From assembly GCA_031274985.1 (NCBI GenBank), contig JAISPK010000113.1:1-17894 (forward strand): a DNA stretch of 17,894 bases, read 5' to 3'. The notes below the pieces were generated by a model. It did no database searches. It saw only the letters and a list, made by a program, of their open reading frames with translations, and had not been told where the DNA came from. The position numbers and the translations under genes were made by a program. The DNA is from Coriobacteriales bacterium (GTDB taxonomy: Bacteria > Actinomycetota > Coriobacteriia > Coriobacteriales > UBA8131). Shown in pieces: positions 1 to 6,533 of this stretch (the stretch's first letter is position 1; every line of letters starts with the position of its first letter).

Positions 1-152
1 CGTTCCCGCGCTTCTCTGTCGTTCCCGCGCTTCTCTGTCGTTCCCGCGCTTCTCTGTCAGTCCCGCGTCACCCTGTCATTCTTGCGCTTCTCTGTCGTTC
101 CCGCGCTTCTCTGTCATTCCCGCATCACCCTGTCATTCCCGCATCACCCTGT
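1..152. repeat. Tandem array of eight 19-bp units (left arm of an inverted-repeat locus)
   Basis: Eight head-to-tail units of exactly 19 bp fill 1-152. Two variants alternate: cgttcccgcgcttctctgt (1-19, 20-38, 39-57, 96-114, with a variant at 77-95) and cattcccgcatcaccctgt (115-133, 134-152, with a variant at 58-76). There are no spacers between units. The array may continue to the left of the window. It ends at the hairpin unit at 153-177. The same units occur in opposite orientation at 222-278. No coding frame is credible here. Confidence 0.93.
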
Positions 153-221
153 CATTCCCGCGGAGGCGGGAATCCACAAGGTCAGTTTGCTTTTGTGCTG
201 GGTTCCCGCCTTCGCGGGAAC
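153..221. repeat. Two inward hairpin units flanking a 28-bp core
   Basis: Two perfect stem-loops face each other. The left one pairs attcccgc (154-161) with gcgggaat (166-173) around a 4-base loop. The right one pairs gttcccgc (202-209) with gcgggaac (214-221). The left hairpin has the form ATTCCC-N8-GGGAAT, the form known for the neisserial dRS3 repeat; here the resemblance may be convergent. About 28 bp of unrelated sequence lies between them. Neither stem is followed by a T-run, so they are not canonical terminators. Confidence 0.85.
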
Positions 222-278
222 GACAGAGAAGCGCGGGAACGACAGAGAAGCGCGGGAATGACAGGGTGATGCGGGAAT
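222..278. repeat. Three 19-bp units in inverted orientation (right arm)
   Basis: Units gacagagaagcgcgggaac (222-240), gacagagaagcgcgggaat (241-259) and gacagggtgatgcgggaat (260-278) are reverse complements of the left-arm units, including both sequence variants. With 1-152 they form a long imperfect inverted repeat that could fold as a cruciform or as a long RNA hairpin. Confidence 0.92.
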
Positions 279-289
279 GATAGCCTGTG

Positions 290-320
290 TCATTCTGAGG
301 GCGCAAGCCCGAAGAATCTT
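290..320. repeat. Short hairpin repeat with GCAA loop
   Basis: The outer stem pairs attct (292-296) with agaat (313-317). The inner stem pairs gggc (299-302) with gccc (307-310) around a GCAA loop (303-306). A tandem G-A/G-A internal mismatch separates the two stems. The form cattctgag...gaagaatctt resembles dispersed intergenic repeats seen in many bacterial genomes. It lies downstream of atpC and might stabilise or delimit the 3' end of the atp mRNA, but it lacks a T-run. Confidence 0.6.
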
Positions 321-389
321 ATCGCAAAACCCTTCGTAAAGCGTGTCTGCACAGCTTATTGCCGCATGCCTGCCGTTATTAACTGACGG
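321..389. other. 3' region downstream of atpC, no clear terminator
   Basis: This stretch follows the atpC stop codon. A small inverted repeat, gccgt (372-376) with acggc (386-390), overlaps the stop. Read on the minus strand it is not followed by a U-tract, so it is a weak terminator candidate at best. No gene is visible. The whole 1-389 interval is non-coding. Confidence 0.5.
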
Positions 390-791
390 CTATTTTAATG
401 TCAGGAGATAATTCAGCCAGGAGATCTCGCTTATTGCGTAGGCCTTTGCGGGATTGCCTTCTTCAAGCTCTGCGTTGCGCTTTTCGTTTGCAGAGATGCT
501 TTCCTTACAAGCAGCAGTATCGATCTCGTCAACGTTGATGGCACGTGATGCCAACACAATGACCTTATGCCCGTCAACTTCGAGGTAACCACCATTTGCT
601 GCAAAAGTAGTTACCTCGTCATTTTCATTCTTGATACGTATGACACCTCGACGCAAGGTACTCATGAGCGGAGAGCATTGATACATCAATCCGATATCGC
701 CCTCGGCAGCCGGAGCGCTTACCAGCACTGCCTTGCCACTGAAGAGCATGCTATCGGGAGTTACGATGTCGCAGTTGAGGGTGTTTGCCAT
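390..791 (-). CDS. atpC: F1Fo ATP synthase epsilon subunit
   Basis: The epsilon subunit belongs to the F1 central stalk; with gamma it couples rotation to catalysis and can restrain ATP hydrolysis. The protein is 133 residues, normal for the family. The N-terminal beta-barrel region shows CDIVTPDSMLFSGKA and later the conserved NGGYLEV segment (about 66-72). The C-terminal region (about 86-115) has the charged, helix-forming composition expected of the regulatory hairpin. One oddity is the segment normally reading like GxxGxLPxHxPL, which here is GDIGLMYQCSPL. It is the last gene of the operon and starts 12 bp after atpD stops. A GGGG stretch about 8 bases ahead of the ATG may serve as ribosome site. 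Identity is secure from context and motif. Confidence 0.95.
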   Translation of the reverse strand: MANTLNCDIVTPDSMLFSGKAVLVSAPAAEGDIGLMYQCSPLMSTLRRGVIRIKNENDEVTTFAANGGYLEVDGHKVIVLASRAINVDEIDTAACKESISANEKRNAELEEGNPAKAYAISEISWLNYLLTLK

Positions 792-803
792 ATTCGTGCC
801 CCA

Positions 804-2216
804 TTAACCCTTCATTGCCTCAGCAGCTTCGTAGACCTCTTCAATAGCGCCCTTGTAACGGAAGGCCTGCTCAGGGATGTCATCACATTTGCCGTCGATG
901 ATGGCAGCAAATGAGCGTACTGTATCTTCCAGCTTAACGTACTTGCCCGGATTGCCGGTAAAGACCTCTGCTACGTGGAAGGGCTGCCCGAGGAACTGCT
1001 GGATCTTGCGGGCACGGTTTACGATGACCTTCTGCTCTTCAGAAAGCTCGTCCATGCCGAGGATGGCAATGATGTCCTGCAGGTCGGAGTAGGTCTGGAG
1101 GGTCTCCTGTACGGTGACCGCAACCCGATAGTGCTCTTCGCCCAGGATCTCGGCAGAGAGAGCGCGCGAAGTAGAGGCCAGCGGATCAACGGCCGGATAG
1201 ATACCGAGCTCTGCGATGGAACGCGAGAGAACGGTAGTTGCGTCAAGGTGGGTAAAGGCGGTTGCCGGCGCCGGGTCGGTGAGGTCGTCTGCGGGAACGT
1301 AGATTGCCTGCACGGAGGTGATGGAGCCGGTGGTGGTTGAGGTAATGCGCTCCTGCAGGTCGCCCATCTCAGTGGAGAGCGTAGGCTGATAACCTACGGC
1401 AGAGGGCATGCGGCCCAGCAGAGCCGATACCTCAGAACCTGCCTGCGTAAAGCGGAAGATATTATCAATGAACAACAGAACGTCCTGACCCTGATCACGG
1501 AAGTACTCGGCAGCGGTGAGACCGGCCAGGCCAACCCGCAAACGGGCTCCCGGAGGCTCATTCATCTGGCCATATACCAGGCAGGTCTTTTGGATAACGC
1601 CGGATTCGGTCATCTCTTCATAGAGAGCCGTGCCCTCACGGGTGCGCTCGCCTACGCCGGAGAACACCGAGGTGCCGCCGTGCTCCTGTGCCAGGTTGTT
1701 GATGAGCTCCATGATGATAACGGTTTTGCCAACTCCGGCACCGCCGAAGAGGCCCGTTTTACCGCCCTTGATATACGGCTCAAGCAGGTCAACGACCTTG
1801 ATGCCCGTCTCAAAGATCTCGGTGCTCGTGGTGAGCTCGTTAAACGCAGGTGCCGGACGATGGATGGGATAGTACTCTTCGATCTCGGGCATTTCTCCGC
1901 CATCGATCAGCTCGCCGGTGACGTTCCAGAGGCGGCCGAGTGTGTTGTTGCCTACCGGCATCATGATGGGGGCGCCGGTATCGACGACCTCAACACCTCT
2001 CTGCAAACCATCGGTAGAAGACATGGCCACGGTACGAACCTGATTACCGGGCAAGTGCAACTCCACCTCGAGCACCACATTGACATCCCCGATGGGCGTG
2101 GTGGTCTTAACGGTGAGTGCATTGTAGATAGCAGGAATGGCGTCTTCGGCAAATTCCACGTCAACAACCGGGCCAACGACCCTTACTATCGTTCCAATGT
2201 TCTTATCTGTTGCCAT
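804..2216 (-). CDS. atpD: F1Fo ATP synthase beta subunit (catalytic)
   Basis: Beta carries the three catalytic nucleotide sites of F1, where ADP and phosphate are joined to ATP. The 470-residue length is typical. Visible motifs are the Walker A loop GGAGVGKT (158-165), GERTRE (189-194) with the catalytic glutamate Glu190, Walker B DVLLFIDNIFRF (245-256), and the downstream LTDPAPAT stretch. An AAGGAG ribosome site lies 6 bases before the ATG. The 70-bp spacer from atpG holds a GC-rich stem-loop. No truncation or key-residue loss is seen. Confidence 0.99.
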   Translation of the reverse strand: MATDKNIGTIVRVVGPVVDVEFAEDAIPAIYNALTVKTTTPIGDVNVVLEVELHLPGNQVRTVAMSSTDGLQRGVEVVDTGAPIMMPVGNNTLGRLWNVTGELIDGGEMPEIEEYYPIHRPAPAFNELTTSTEIFETGIKVVDLLEPYIKGGKTGLFGGAGVGKTVIIMELINNLAQEHGGTSVFSGVGERTREGTALYEEMTESGVIQKTCLVYGQMNEPPGARLRVGLAGLTAAEYFRDQGQDVLLFIDNIFRFTQAGSEVSALLGRMPSAVGYQPTLSTEMGDLQERITSTTTGSITSVQAIYVPADDLTDPAPATAFTHLDATTVLSRSIAELGIYPAVDPLASTSRALSAEILGEEHYRVAVTVQETLQTYSDLQDIIAILGMDELSEEQKVIVNRARKIQQFLGQPFHVAEVFTGNPGKYVKLEDTVRSFAAIIDGKCDDIPEQAFRYKGAIEEVYEAAEAMKG

Positions 2217-2286
2217 TTATTACTCCTTAGTGTTCGGGGATGGCACCCATGTGGGGACAATCCCCTGATTAAGCAACGCTCCCTAA
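2217..2286 (-). promoter_or_regulatory. atpG-atpD spacer with stem-loop before the atpD ribosome site
   Basis: The spacer contains a perfect 5-bp stem, gggga (2253-2257) with tcccc (2261-2265), around a 3-base loop. A second gggga copy at 2237-2241 could pair with the same tcccc, so two alternative folds are possible. The atpD ribosome site AAGGAG follows. A role in translation efficiency or mRNA stability is inferred only. Confidence 0.5.
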
Positions 2287-3276
2287 TCATTCCTCCAAAG
2301 CTGCTGCACCGCCGACAATCTCGGTAATCTCGGTAGTGATAGCACCTTGTCTTGCACGGTTATACACTCGGGTGAGTGTGGTGAGTATGTCACTCGCGTT
2401 ATCGGTAGCGCTCTTCATGGCCTTACGACGAGCGCCCTGCTCTCCTGCTGCACTGTCGAGCAGTGCATGGAAGATACGCGTCTCAACATACGACGGAATG
2501 AGCTCTGCAAACACCAGCTCCGCTGATGGCTCGTAGTCAAAGTCGCCCATGAACCGGTCTTCTTCGGCAGAAGCATCCCGGTCACTTTCGTGCGCCTTTT
2601 CGTAAGCCCTCTTTTGGGCAGCGGCTACGGCCTTGTCGCTCTCGCTGGTATACACAGCGGTGTCACTCTCGGAGAAGACCTCCGTAAAGCAGTAGCTGTC
2701 AACAGGCAGGATCTGCTCGCTGGTAGAGACTTGCTCTGCAACGTTTTTAGTGTGATTGTAGAAAATCACCACCCGGTCGGCCTGACCGGTGGTATAGGCC
2801 TCGATGATATAGCTGGTGATCTCGCGGGCCTGTTCATACTTGGGGTCGGCACTCTGATCGCGGAACGACAGCACCACCGGAATCTTACGGAACTTGAAGT
2901 AAGGAAGACCCTTTTTGCCGCAGACCACCACATCGCAGGCGGTGCCTTCTGCTTTCATGCTTTGGATAAAGCGATCAGCAGCTCTCAGAACGCTGTAGTT
3001 AAAGCCGCCGGCCAGACCTCGATCTGACACAACGCAGATGACTACCGCGCGCTTGACCTCATCGTGAATCTGCAAAAGCGGCGAATGCGCTTCATTGGAT
3101 CGCGCCGATATCTCCTCCAGCACCTCGAGCATGGCAGTAGAGTACGGGGTTGCTGCTAGAATACGGTCGGTTGCGCGGCGGATCTTTGCCGTAGCCACCA
3201 TTTCCATGGTACGGGTGATCTGCTTGATGCTCTCAACCGAGTTAATGCGTTTTTTGATGTGCTTTAAGCTTGGCAT
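2287..3276 (-). CDS. atpG: F1Fo ATP synthase gamma subunit with internal insert
   Basis: Gamma is the central shaft that rotates inside the alpha3beta3 ring. The N-terminal helix (IKKRINSVESIKQITRTMEM, residues 7-26) and the C-terminal helix (about 286-322, with ATDNA and NRARQ) are conserved. The SDRGLAGGFN signature is at 84-93. The protein is 329 residues, roughly 40 longer than common bacterial gamma (about 285-290). The excess maps to about 200-245, a Ser/Asp/Glu/Ala-rich hydrophilic stretch between QILPVDSY and YEPSAELVF. This corresponds to the place where chloroplast and cyanobacterial gamma carry a regulatory insert, but the redox cysteine pair is absent. The gene starts 13 bp after atpA ends. 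Confidence 0.97.
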   Translation of the reverse strand: MPSLKHIKKRINSVESIKQITRTMEMVATAKIRRATDRILAATPYSTAMLEVLEEISARSNEAHSPLLQIHDEVKRAVVICVVSDRGLAGGFNYSVLRAADRFIQSMKAEGTACDVVVCGKKGLPYFKFRKIPVVLSFRDQSADPKYEQAREITSYIIEAYTTGQADRVVIFYNHTKNVAEQVSTSEQILPVDSYCFTEVFSESDTAVYTSESDKAVAAAQKRAYEKAHESDRDASAEEDRFMGDFDYEPSAELVFAELIPSYVETRIFHALLDSAAGEQGARRKAMKSATDNASDILTTLTRVYNRARQGAITTEITEIVGGAAALEE

Positions 3277-3289
3277 ACTTAGCTAGACC

Positions 3290-4855
3290 CTATTCGTCAA
3301 CGGAAAACATCTCTTTGAAACTGGCAATAGCAAGCTTTAGTGACTCGATGATCTCGTCAGAAAGCTTTTTCTCCTCAGCAATGGCCTTGAGAAGGTCTGC
3401 TTTTGAAGCGCGCAGGTACTGCAGCAGTTCTGTTCTGAATCGCACCACGGTCTCGGTGGGTAGGTCATCAAGGAAGCCCTGGTTGCCGGAGAAGATCGCG
3501 GCAACCTGCTCTTCAACTGGCATGGGTGCATAGCGCCCCTGCTTGAGGAGCTCGGTCATGCGGGCACCGCGGTTAAGCTGGTTTTGCGTTGCCTTGTCGA
3601 GGTCAGACCCGAACTGGGCAAACGCCTGCAGCTCACGGTATGCTGCCAGGTCGAGACGGAGTGAACCGGCAACCTGCTTCATGGCCTTGATCTGGGCATC
3701 GCCACCTACGCGGGAGACCGAGATACCAACGCTGACCGCCGGGCGCTGCCCCTGGAAGAAGAGGTCGCTCACCAGGAATATCTGGCCGTCGGTAATGGAG
3801 ATAACGTTGGTGGGGATATAAGCGGAGATATCGCCGGCTTGCGTCTCGATGACCGGCAGAGCCGTGATGGAACCGCTGCCGTTTTTCTCGGAAAGCTTAA
3901 CGGCACGCTCAAGCAGGCGGCTGTGCAGATAAAAGACGTCGCCGGGATAGGCCTCGCGGCCTGGCGGACGACGAAGCGTCAGGCTCATCTGACGATAGGC
4001 AACAGCCTGCTTTGACAGGTCGTCATAGATACAGAGCACGTGGCGTCCCGGGTTTTCTTTGCTTGCGGGCTTGCCGTCTGCACCGTTGTAGATGAAGTAC
4101 TCACCCATAGCAACGCCCGCCATGGGGGCGATGTACTGGAGCGGAGCCGTGTCCGAGGCCGAAGCGCTCACCACAATGGTGTACTCCATGGCTCCAAAAC
4201 GCTCAAGGGTCTCCACCACACCGGCAACCGTTGAGGCCTTTTGTCCAATGGCCACATAGATACAGATGAGGTCTTTGCCCTTTGAGTTGATGATCGTATC
4301 AATGGCAATAGCGGTTTTACCGGTTTGGCGGTCACCAATGATGAGCTCGCGCTGTCCACGACCGATGGGGATCATCGAGTCAATGGCGAGAATACCGGTT
4401 TGCACCGGCTCATTGACGCCCTGGCGCTCAACCACGCCGGGAGCACGAAACTCCACCGGGCGGTAGCCTTCAGCCTCAATGGGACCCTTGCCGTCAATGG
4501 GCTCACCGAGCGGATTAACGACACGGCCCAGAAAATCCTTACCGCTGGGGACCTCTACGATGCGCCCCGTAGTGCGCACCTGGTCGTTTTCTTTAATTGC
4601 GGTGAGATCGCCGAGCAATACGGCGCCCACTTCATCTTCCTCAAGGTTTTGAGCCAAGCCATACACCAGCTTGTTGCCCTCACCAACGAACTCCAGGAGT
4701 TCGCCGGCCATGGCGCCCTTGAGGCCGTCGATGCGCGCAATACCGTCGCCGACTTGACTGACGATACCTACTTCGCGCGATTCAACGCTGGTATTGATGG
4801 CGTCAAGTTGCCTGCGCAGCACGGCATCGATGCTGCTAGCGGTTATCTCCGCCAT
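3290..4855 (-). CDS. atpA: F1Fo ATP synthase alpha subunit
   Basis: Alpha forms the non-catalytic nucleotide sites of F1 and contributes the arginine finger to the catalytic sites. The 521-residue length is slightly above the usual 500-515. Seen in the protein are the Walker A-like loop GDRQTGKT (174-181), the CIYDDLSKQAVAYRQMSL segment, the RRPPGREAYPGDVFYLHSRL stretch, and SVSRVGGDAQIKAMK, which contains the expected arginine finger. A strong GGAGGTGA ribosome site stands a few bases before the ATG and fixes the start. The 78-bp spacer upstream holds two stem-loops. Confidence 0.99.
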   Translation of the reverse strand: MAEITASSIDAVLRRQLDAINTSVESREVGIVSQVGDGIARIDGLKGAMAGELLEFVGEGNKLVYGLAQNLEEDEVGAVLLGDLTAIKENDQVRTTGRIVEVPSGKDFLGRVVNPLGEPIDGKGPIEAEGYRPVEFRAPGVVERQGVNEPVQTGILAIDSMIPIGRGQRELIIGDRQTGKTAIAIDTIINSKGKDLICIYVAIGQKASTVAGVVETLERFGAMEYTIVVSASASDTAPLQYIAPMAGVAMGEYFIYNGADGKPASKENPGRHVLCIYDDLSKQAVAYRQMSLTLRRPPGREAYPGDVFYLHSRLLERAVKLSEKNGSGSITALPVIETQAGDISAYIPTNVISITDGQIFLVSDLFFQGQRPAVSVGISVSRVGGDAQIKAMKQVAGSLRLDLAAYRELQAFAQFGSDLDKATQNQLNRGARMTELLKQGRYAPMPVEEQVAAIFSGNQGFLDDLPTETVVRFRTELLQYLRASKADLLKAIAEEKKLSDEIIESLKLAIASFKEMFSVDE

Positions 4856-4933
4856 AGTTCACCTCCGTCGTGAGCAAGTCCCACTTGCTCAACATATCTC
4901 TCGACGAGCACGCCGGGGGGCGTCTCGCCATTC
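4856..4933 (-). promoter_or_regulatory. atpH-atpA spacer with two stem-loops and strong ribosome site
   Basis: A perfect 8-bp stem pairs gagcaagt (4872-4879) with acttgctc (4883-4890) around a 3-base loop, immediately upstream of the GGAGGTGA ribosome site. A second stem pairs acgcc (4910-4914) with ggcgt (4919-4923) around a GGGG loop (top strand) and can be extended outward. No T-run follows either on the minus strand, so these are not terminators. They probably affect mRNA stability or translation initiation of atpA. Confidence 0.6.
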
Positions 4934-5494
4934 CTACATAACACTGGCCTTGGAAAGCACGTGACGGGCGCTCTCTAATTGCGAGGTAACGCTTGCGTCA
5001 ATGCGCTTGCCATGGGCCATAAGTACTATTCCGCCGATAAGGTCGGGATCTACATACTCGCGGAGCAATACCCCGCATCCCAGTTGGGCAGAATACTTGC
5101 TGATTATCTGCTGGCGGAGCTCATCGTCTAAGGACACCGCCGTGGTAACCTCAATGAAAATCGCATTCAGGGCCTCTTCGGCCAGGGTGTTAAAGGTCTC
5201 GCGGGCGCGGGACAGCACACCAAGATCTTCGCGCTCTACCATCACGTTAAAGGTTGCCAGAAGCTCCGGCGCATAACCGGTAAACAACTCGGTTACCAGG
5301 GCCTTTTTGGCCTCGAGGGGGATGGTCTTGTCTTTGAGCGCCTTGCGCAACTCAAGTGAGCCGCGTACCGCTTTTACCAAGTCGTCAAACTCACCGGCAA
5401 CGGCAAAAACGTTGTCGGAGACCTTGCACGCCTCAAGCAGCACCTCGGCGTATACCAATGCTTTGGCTCTCAGCTGTATGCTATTAGTTCTCAT
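4934..5494 (-). CDS. atpH: F1Fo ATP synthase delta subunit
   Basis: Delta (OSCP homologue) sits on top of F1 and joins it to the b-subunit peripheral stalk. I place the start at the ATG at 5494, giving 186 residues, because an AGGA ribosome site lies about 7 bases ahead and the N terminus then aligns with the family (RAKALVYAEVLLEA). The upstream in-frame extension to 5566 is within atpF. The conserved C-terminal DPDLIGGIVL segment is at 149-158. The first 11 bp overlap the end of atpF, suggesting translational coupling. Confidence 0.96.
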   Translation of the reverse strand: MRTNSIQLRAKALVYAEVLLEACKVSDNVFAVAGEFDDLVKAVRGSLELRKALKDKTIPLEAKKALVTELFTGYAPELLATFNVMVEREDLGVLSRARETFNTLAEEALNAIFIEVTTAVSLDDELRQQIISKYSAQLGCGVLLREYVDPDLIGGIVLMAHGKRIDASVTSQLESARHVLSKASVM

Positions 5495-6101
5495 TAAAGC
5501 TTCCTGCCTCGGCAATGTATCGCTCAATGATGCGCTTGTGCTCCGCAGTGGAGAGGTCGGTGCCAATGACCTTTCTGGCTACCGAGATCGTCATATCAGC
5601 TGCAGTTGCCTGCAACTCGGCAATGGCGACCTTCTTCTCGTTTTCAATAGCATGACGGGCCTTGGCGATGATGATCTCAGCCTCGTTTTGTGCGCTTGCC
5701 GTGATTTCTGCCTTGACGCACTCAGCGGACTGTTTGGCAGCGGCGATGATCTCAGAAGCCTCTTTTTTGGCCTGCGTCAGCGCAGCCTTGTGCTCCTCGA
5801 GCAGTCGCTCGCTCTCCTGCCGTGCCTCTTCTGACTTCTCCAGAGACTCTTTGATCTTTGCCGCGCGCTTGTCGATCATGCCAATGAAGGCCGGCCAGGC
5901 AAACTTTGCCAGAACCGCCCAGAGCACGATAAAACCAATGAGCATCGGAATGAACTCTCCCAGCTTGGGGATGAGCAGGCCGATTCCCACAGCGCCTCCT
6001 TCGGCTTCCTCGGCGGCAAAAGCCAGCGTGGTGGGCAGAGCAAACGAGACCGCTACTAACGAAGCGCTCAGCTTTGCCGCAAAACGTATTTTTTGTTTCA
6101 T
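5484..6101 (-). CDS. atpF: F1Fo ATP synthase b subunit with signal-peptide-like N terminus
   Basis: The b subunit forms the peripheral stalk between Fo and F1. I place the start at the ATG at 6101 because GGAGGTAAGTAC directly precedes it, giving 205 residues; the longer frame to 6155 lacks such a site. Residues 1-30 have a basic start (MKQKIRFAAK), a hydrophobic core and an AFA-A type end (27-30), like a cleavable signal peptide. A second hydrophobic segment at about 47-67 (FIPMLIGFIVLWAVLAKFAW) is the usual b membrane helix. Residues about 75-165 form a long charged coiled coil, ending with ARKVIGTDL and a helical tail. Usual b subunits are about 155-175 residues, so the extra length is at the N terminus. 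Confidence 0.95.
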   Translation of the reverse strand: MKQKIRFAAKLSASLVAVSFALPTTLAFAAEEAEGGAVGIGLLIPKLGEFIPMLIGFIVLWAVLAKFAWPAFIGMIDKRAAKIKESLEKSEEARQESERLLEEHKAALTQAKKEASEIIAAAKQSAECVKAEITASAQNEAEIIIAKARHAIENEKKVAIAELQATAADMTISVARKVIGTDLSTAEHKRIIERYIAEAGSFNEN

Positions 6102-6155
6102 GTACTTACCTCCGACAGGGCCGCATGCACAATGACCATTGATCTGAGCGATCAA
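6102..6155 (-). promoter_or_regulatory. atpE-atpF spacer with stem-loop next to the atpE stop
   Basis: A perfect 6-bp stem pairs ttgatc (6139-6144) with gatcaa (6150-6155) around a 5-base loop and abuts the atpE stop codon. There is no U-tract. It may act as a 3' stabiliser of the atpE segment or as a translation modulator. The atpF ribosome site GGAGG is at the other end. Confidence 0.5.
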
Positions 6156-6374
6156 CTAGGCCATAGCAATAAAGGCAAGTACGAAGCCAAGCAGAGCCAG
6201 TGCTTCTGCCATAGCCGCTGTCATGATAAAGATGGTGAATATCCTGCCGTACATCTCAGGCTGTCGGGCGATTGCCTGCGTAGTTCCAAGACCTGCCAGG
6301 CCTACACCGATACCACCGCCGATGGCTGCCAGGCCAAAGCCGATAGCACCCAAACCAATACCGCTAAGAATCAC
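6156..6374 (-). CDS. atpE: F1Fo ATP synthase c subunit (proteolipid)
   Basis: This is the membrane ring subunit that carries the translocated ion. The protein has 72 residues in two hydrophobic helices joined by the polar loop RQPEM (37-41). The first helix has the glycine-rich packing pattern GAIGFGLAAIGGGIGVGLAG. The ion-carrying carboxylate is Glu57 in MAEALALLG. It is followed by Ala rather than Ser/Thr, which points to proton rather than sodium coupling. The start codon is GTG, fixed by AAGGAGG five bases or so ahead. It is preceded by the longest spacer in the operon (159 bp). Confidence 0.97.
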   Translation of the reverse strand: MILSGIGLGAIGFGLAAIGGGIGVGLAGLGTTQAIARQPEMYGRIFTIFIMTAAMAEALALLGFVLAFIAMA

Positions 6375-6533
6375 AATTCCTCCTTACATCGTGCCGAGCT
6401 TGCTCGACGTTGTTACCTGTATAAAACCGGTCTGTGCCGGCCTGATACCTTAAAACCGTGCTCCGTGCTAAAAATCCGTGCAAAAATTCCTGCCAATCAT
6501 CCGTGCGCTACGCACCGATGCCGTGCACACGTA
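6375..6533 (-). promoter_or_regulatory. atpB-atpE spacer with repeated GCACGG motif and stem-loops
   Basis: On the plus strand ccgtgc occurs five times, at 6456, 6463, 6476, 6501 and 6521. Small stems are gtgcg (6503-6507) with cgcac (6511-6515), and cgagcttgctcg near 6393-6404. A-rich tracts separate the motifs. There is no reading frame of note. It precedes the gene for the most abundant subunit, c, where a translational enhancer or processing site would be plausible by analogy with other bacteria. Confidence 0.45.

Noticed and set aside
1..278. CRISPR array
   Set aside because: The 19-bp units are directly adjacent with no spacers, occur in both orientations and have no cas genes nearby.
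2287..3276. Chloroplast-type thiol switch in gamma
   Set aside because: The insert region has no pair of nearby cysteines. Cys196 is alone, and the other cysteines (81, 114, 119) lie elsewhere.
6156..6374. Sodium-coupled ATP synthase
   Set aside because: The residue after the carrier Glu57 is Ala, not the Ser/Thr expected in sodium-binding c subunits, and the sodium-site pattern is not seen.
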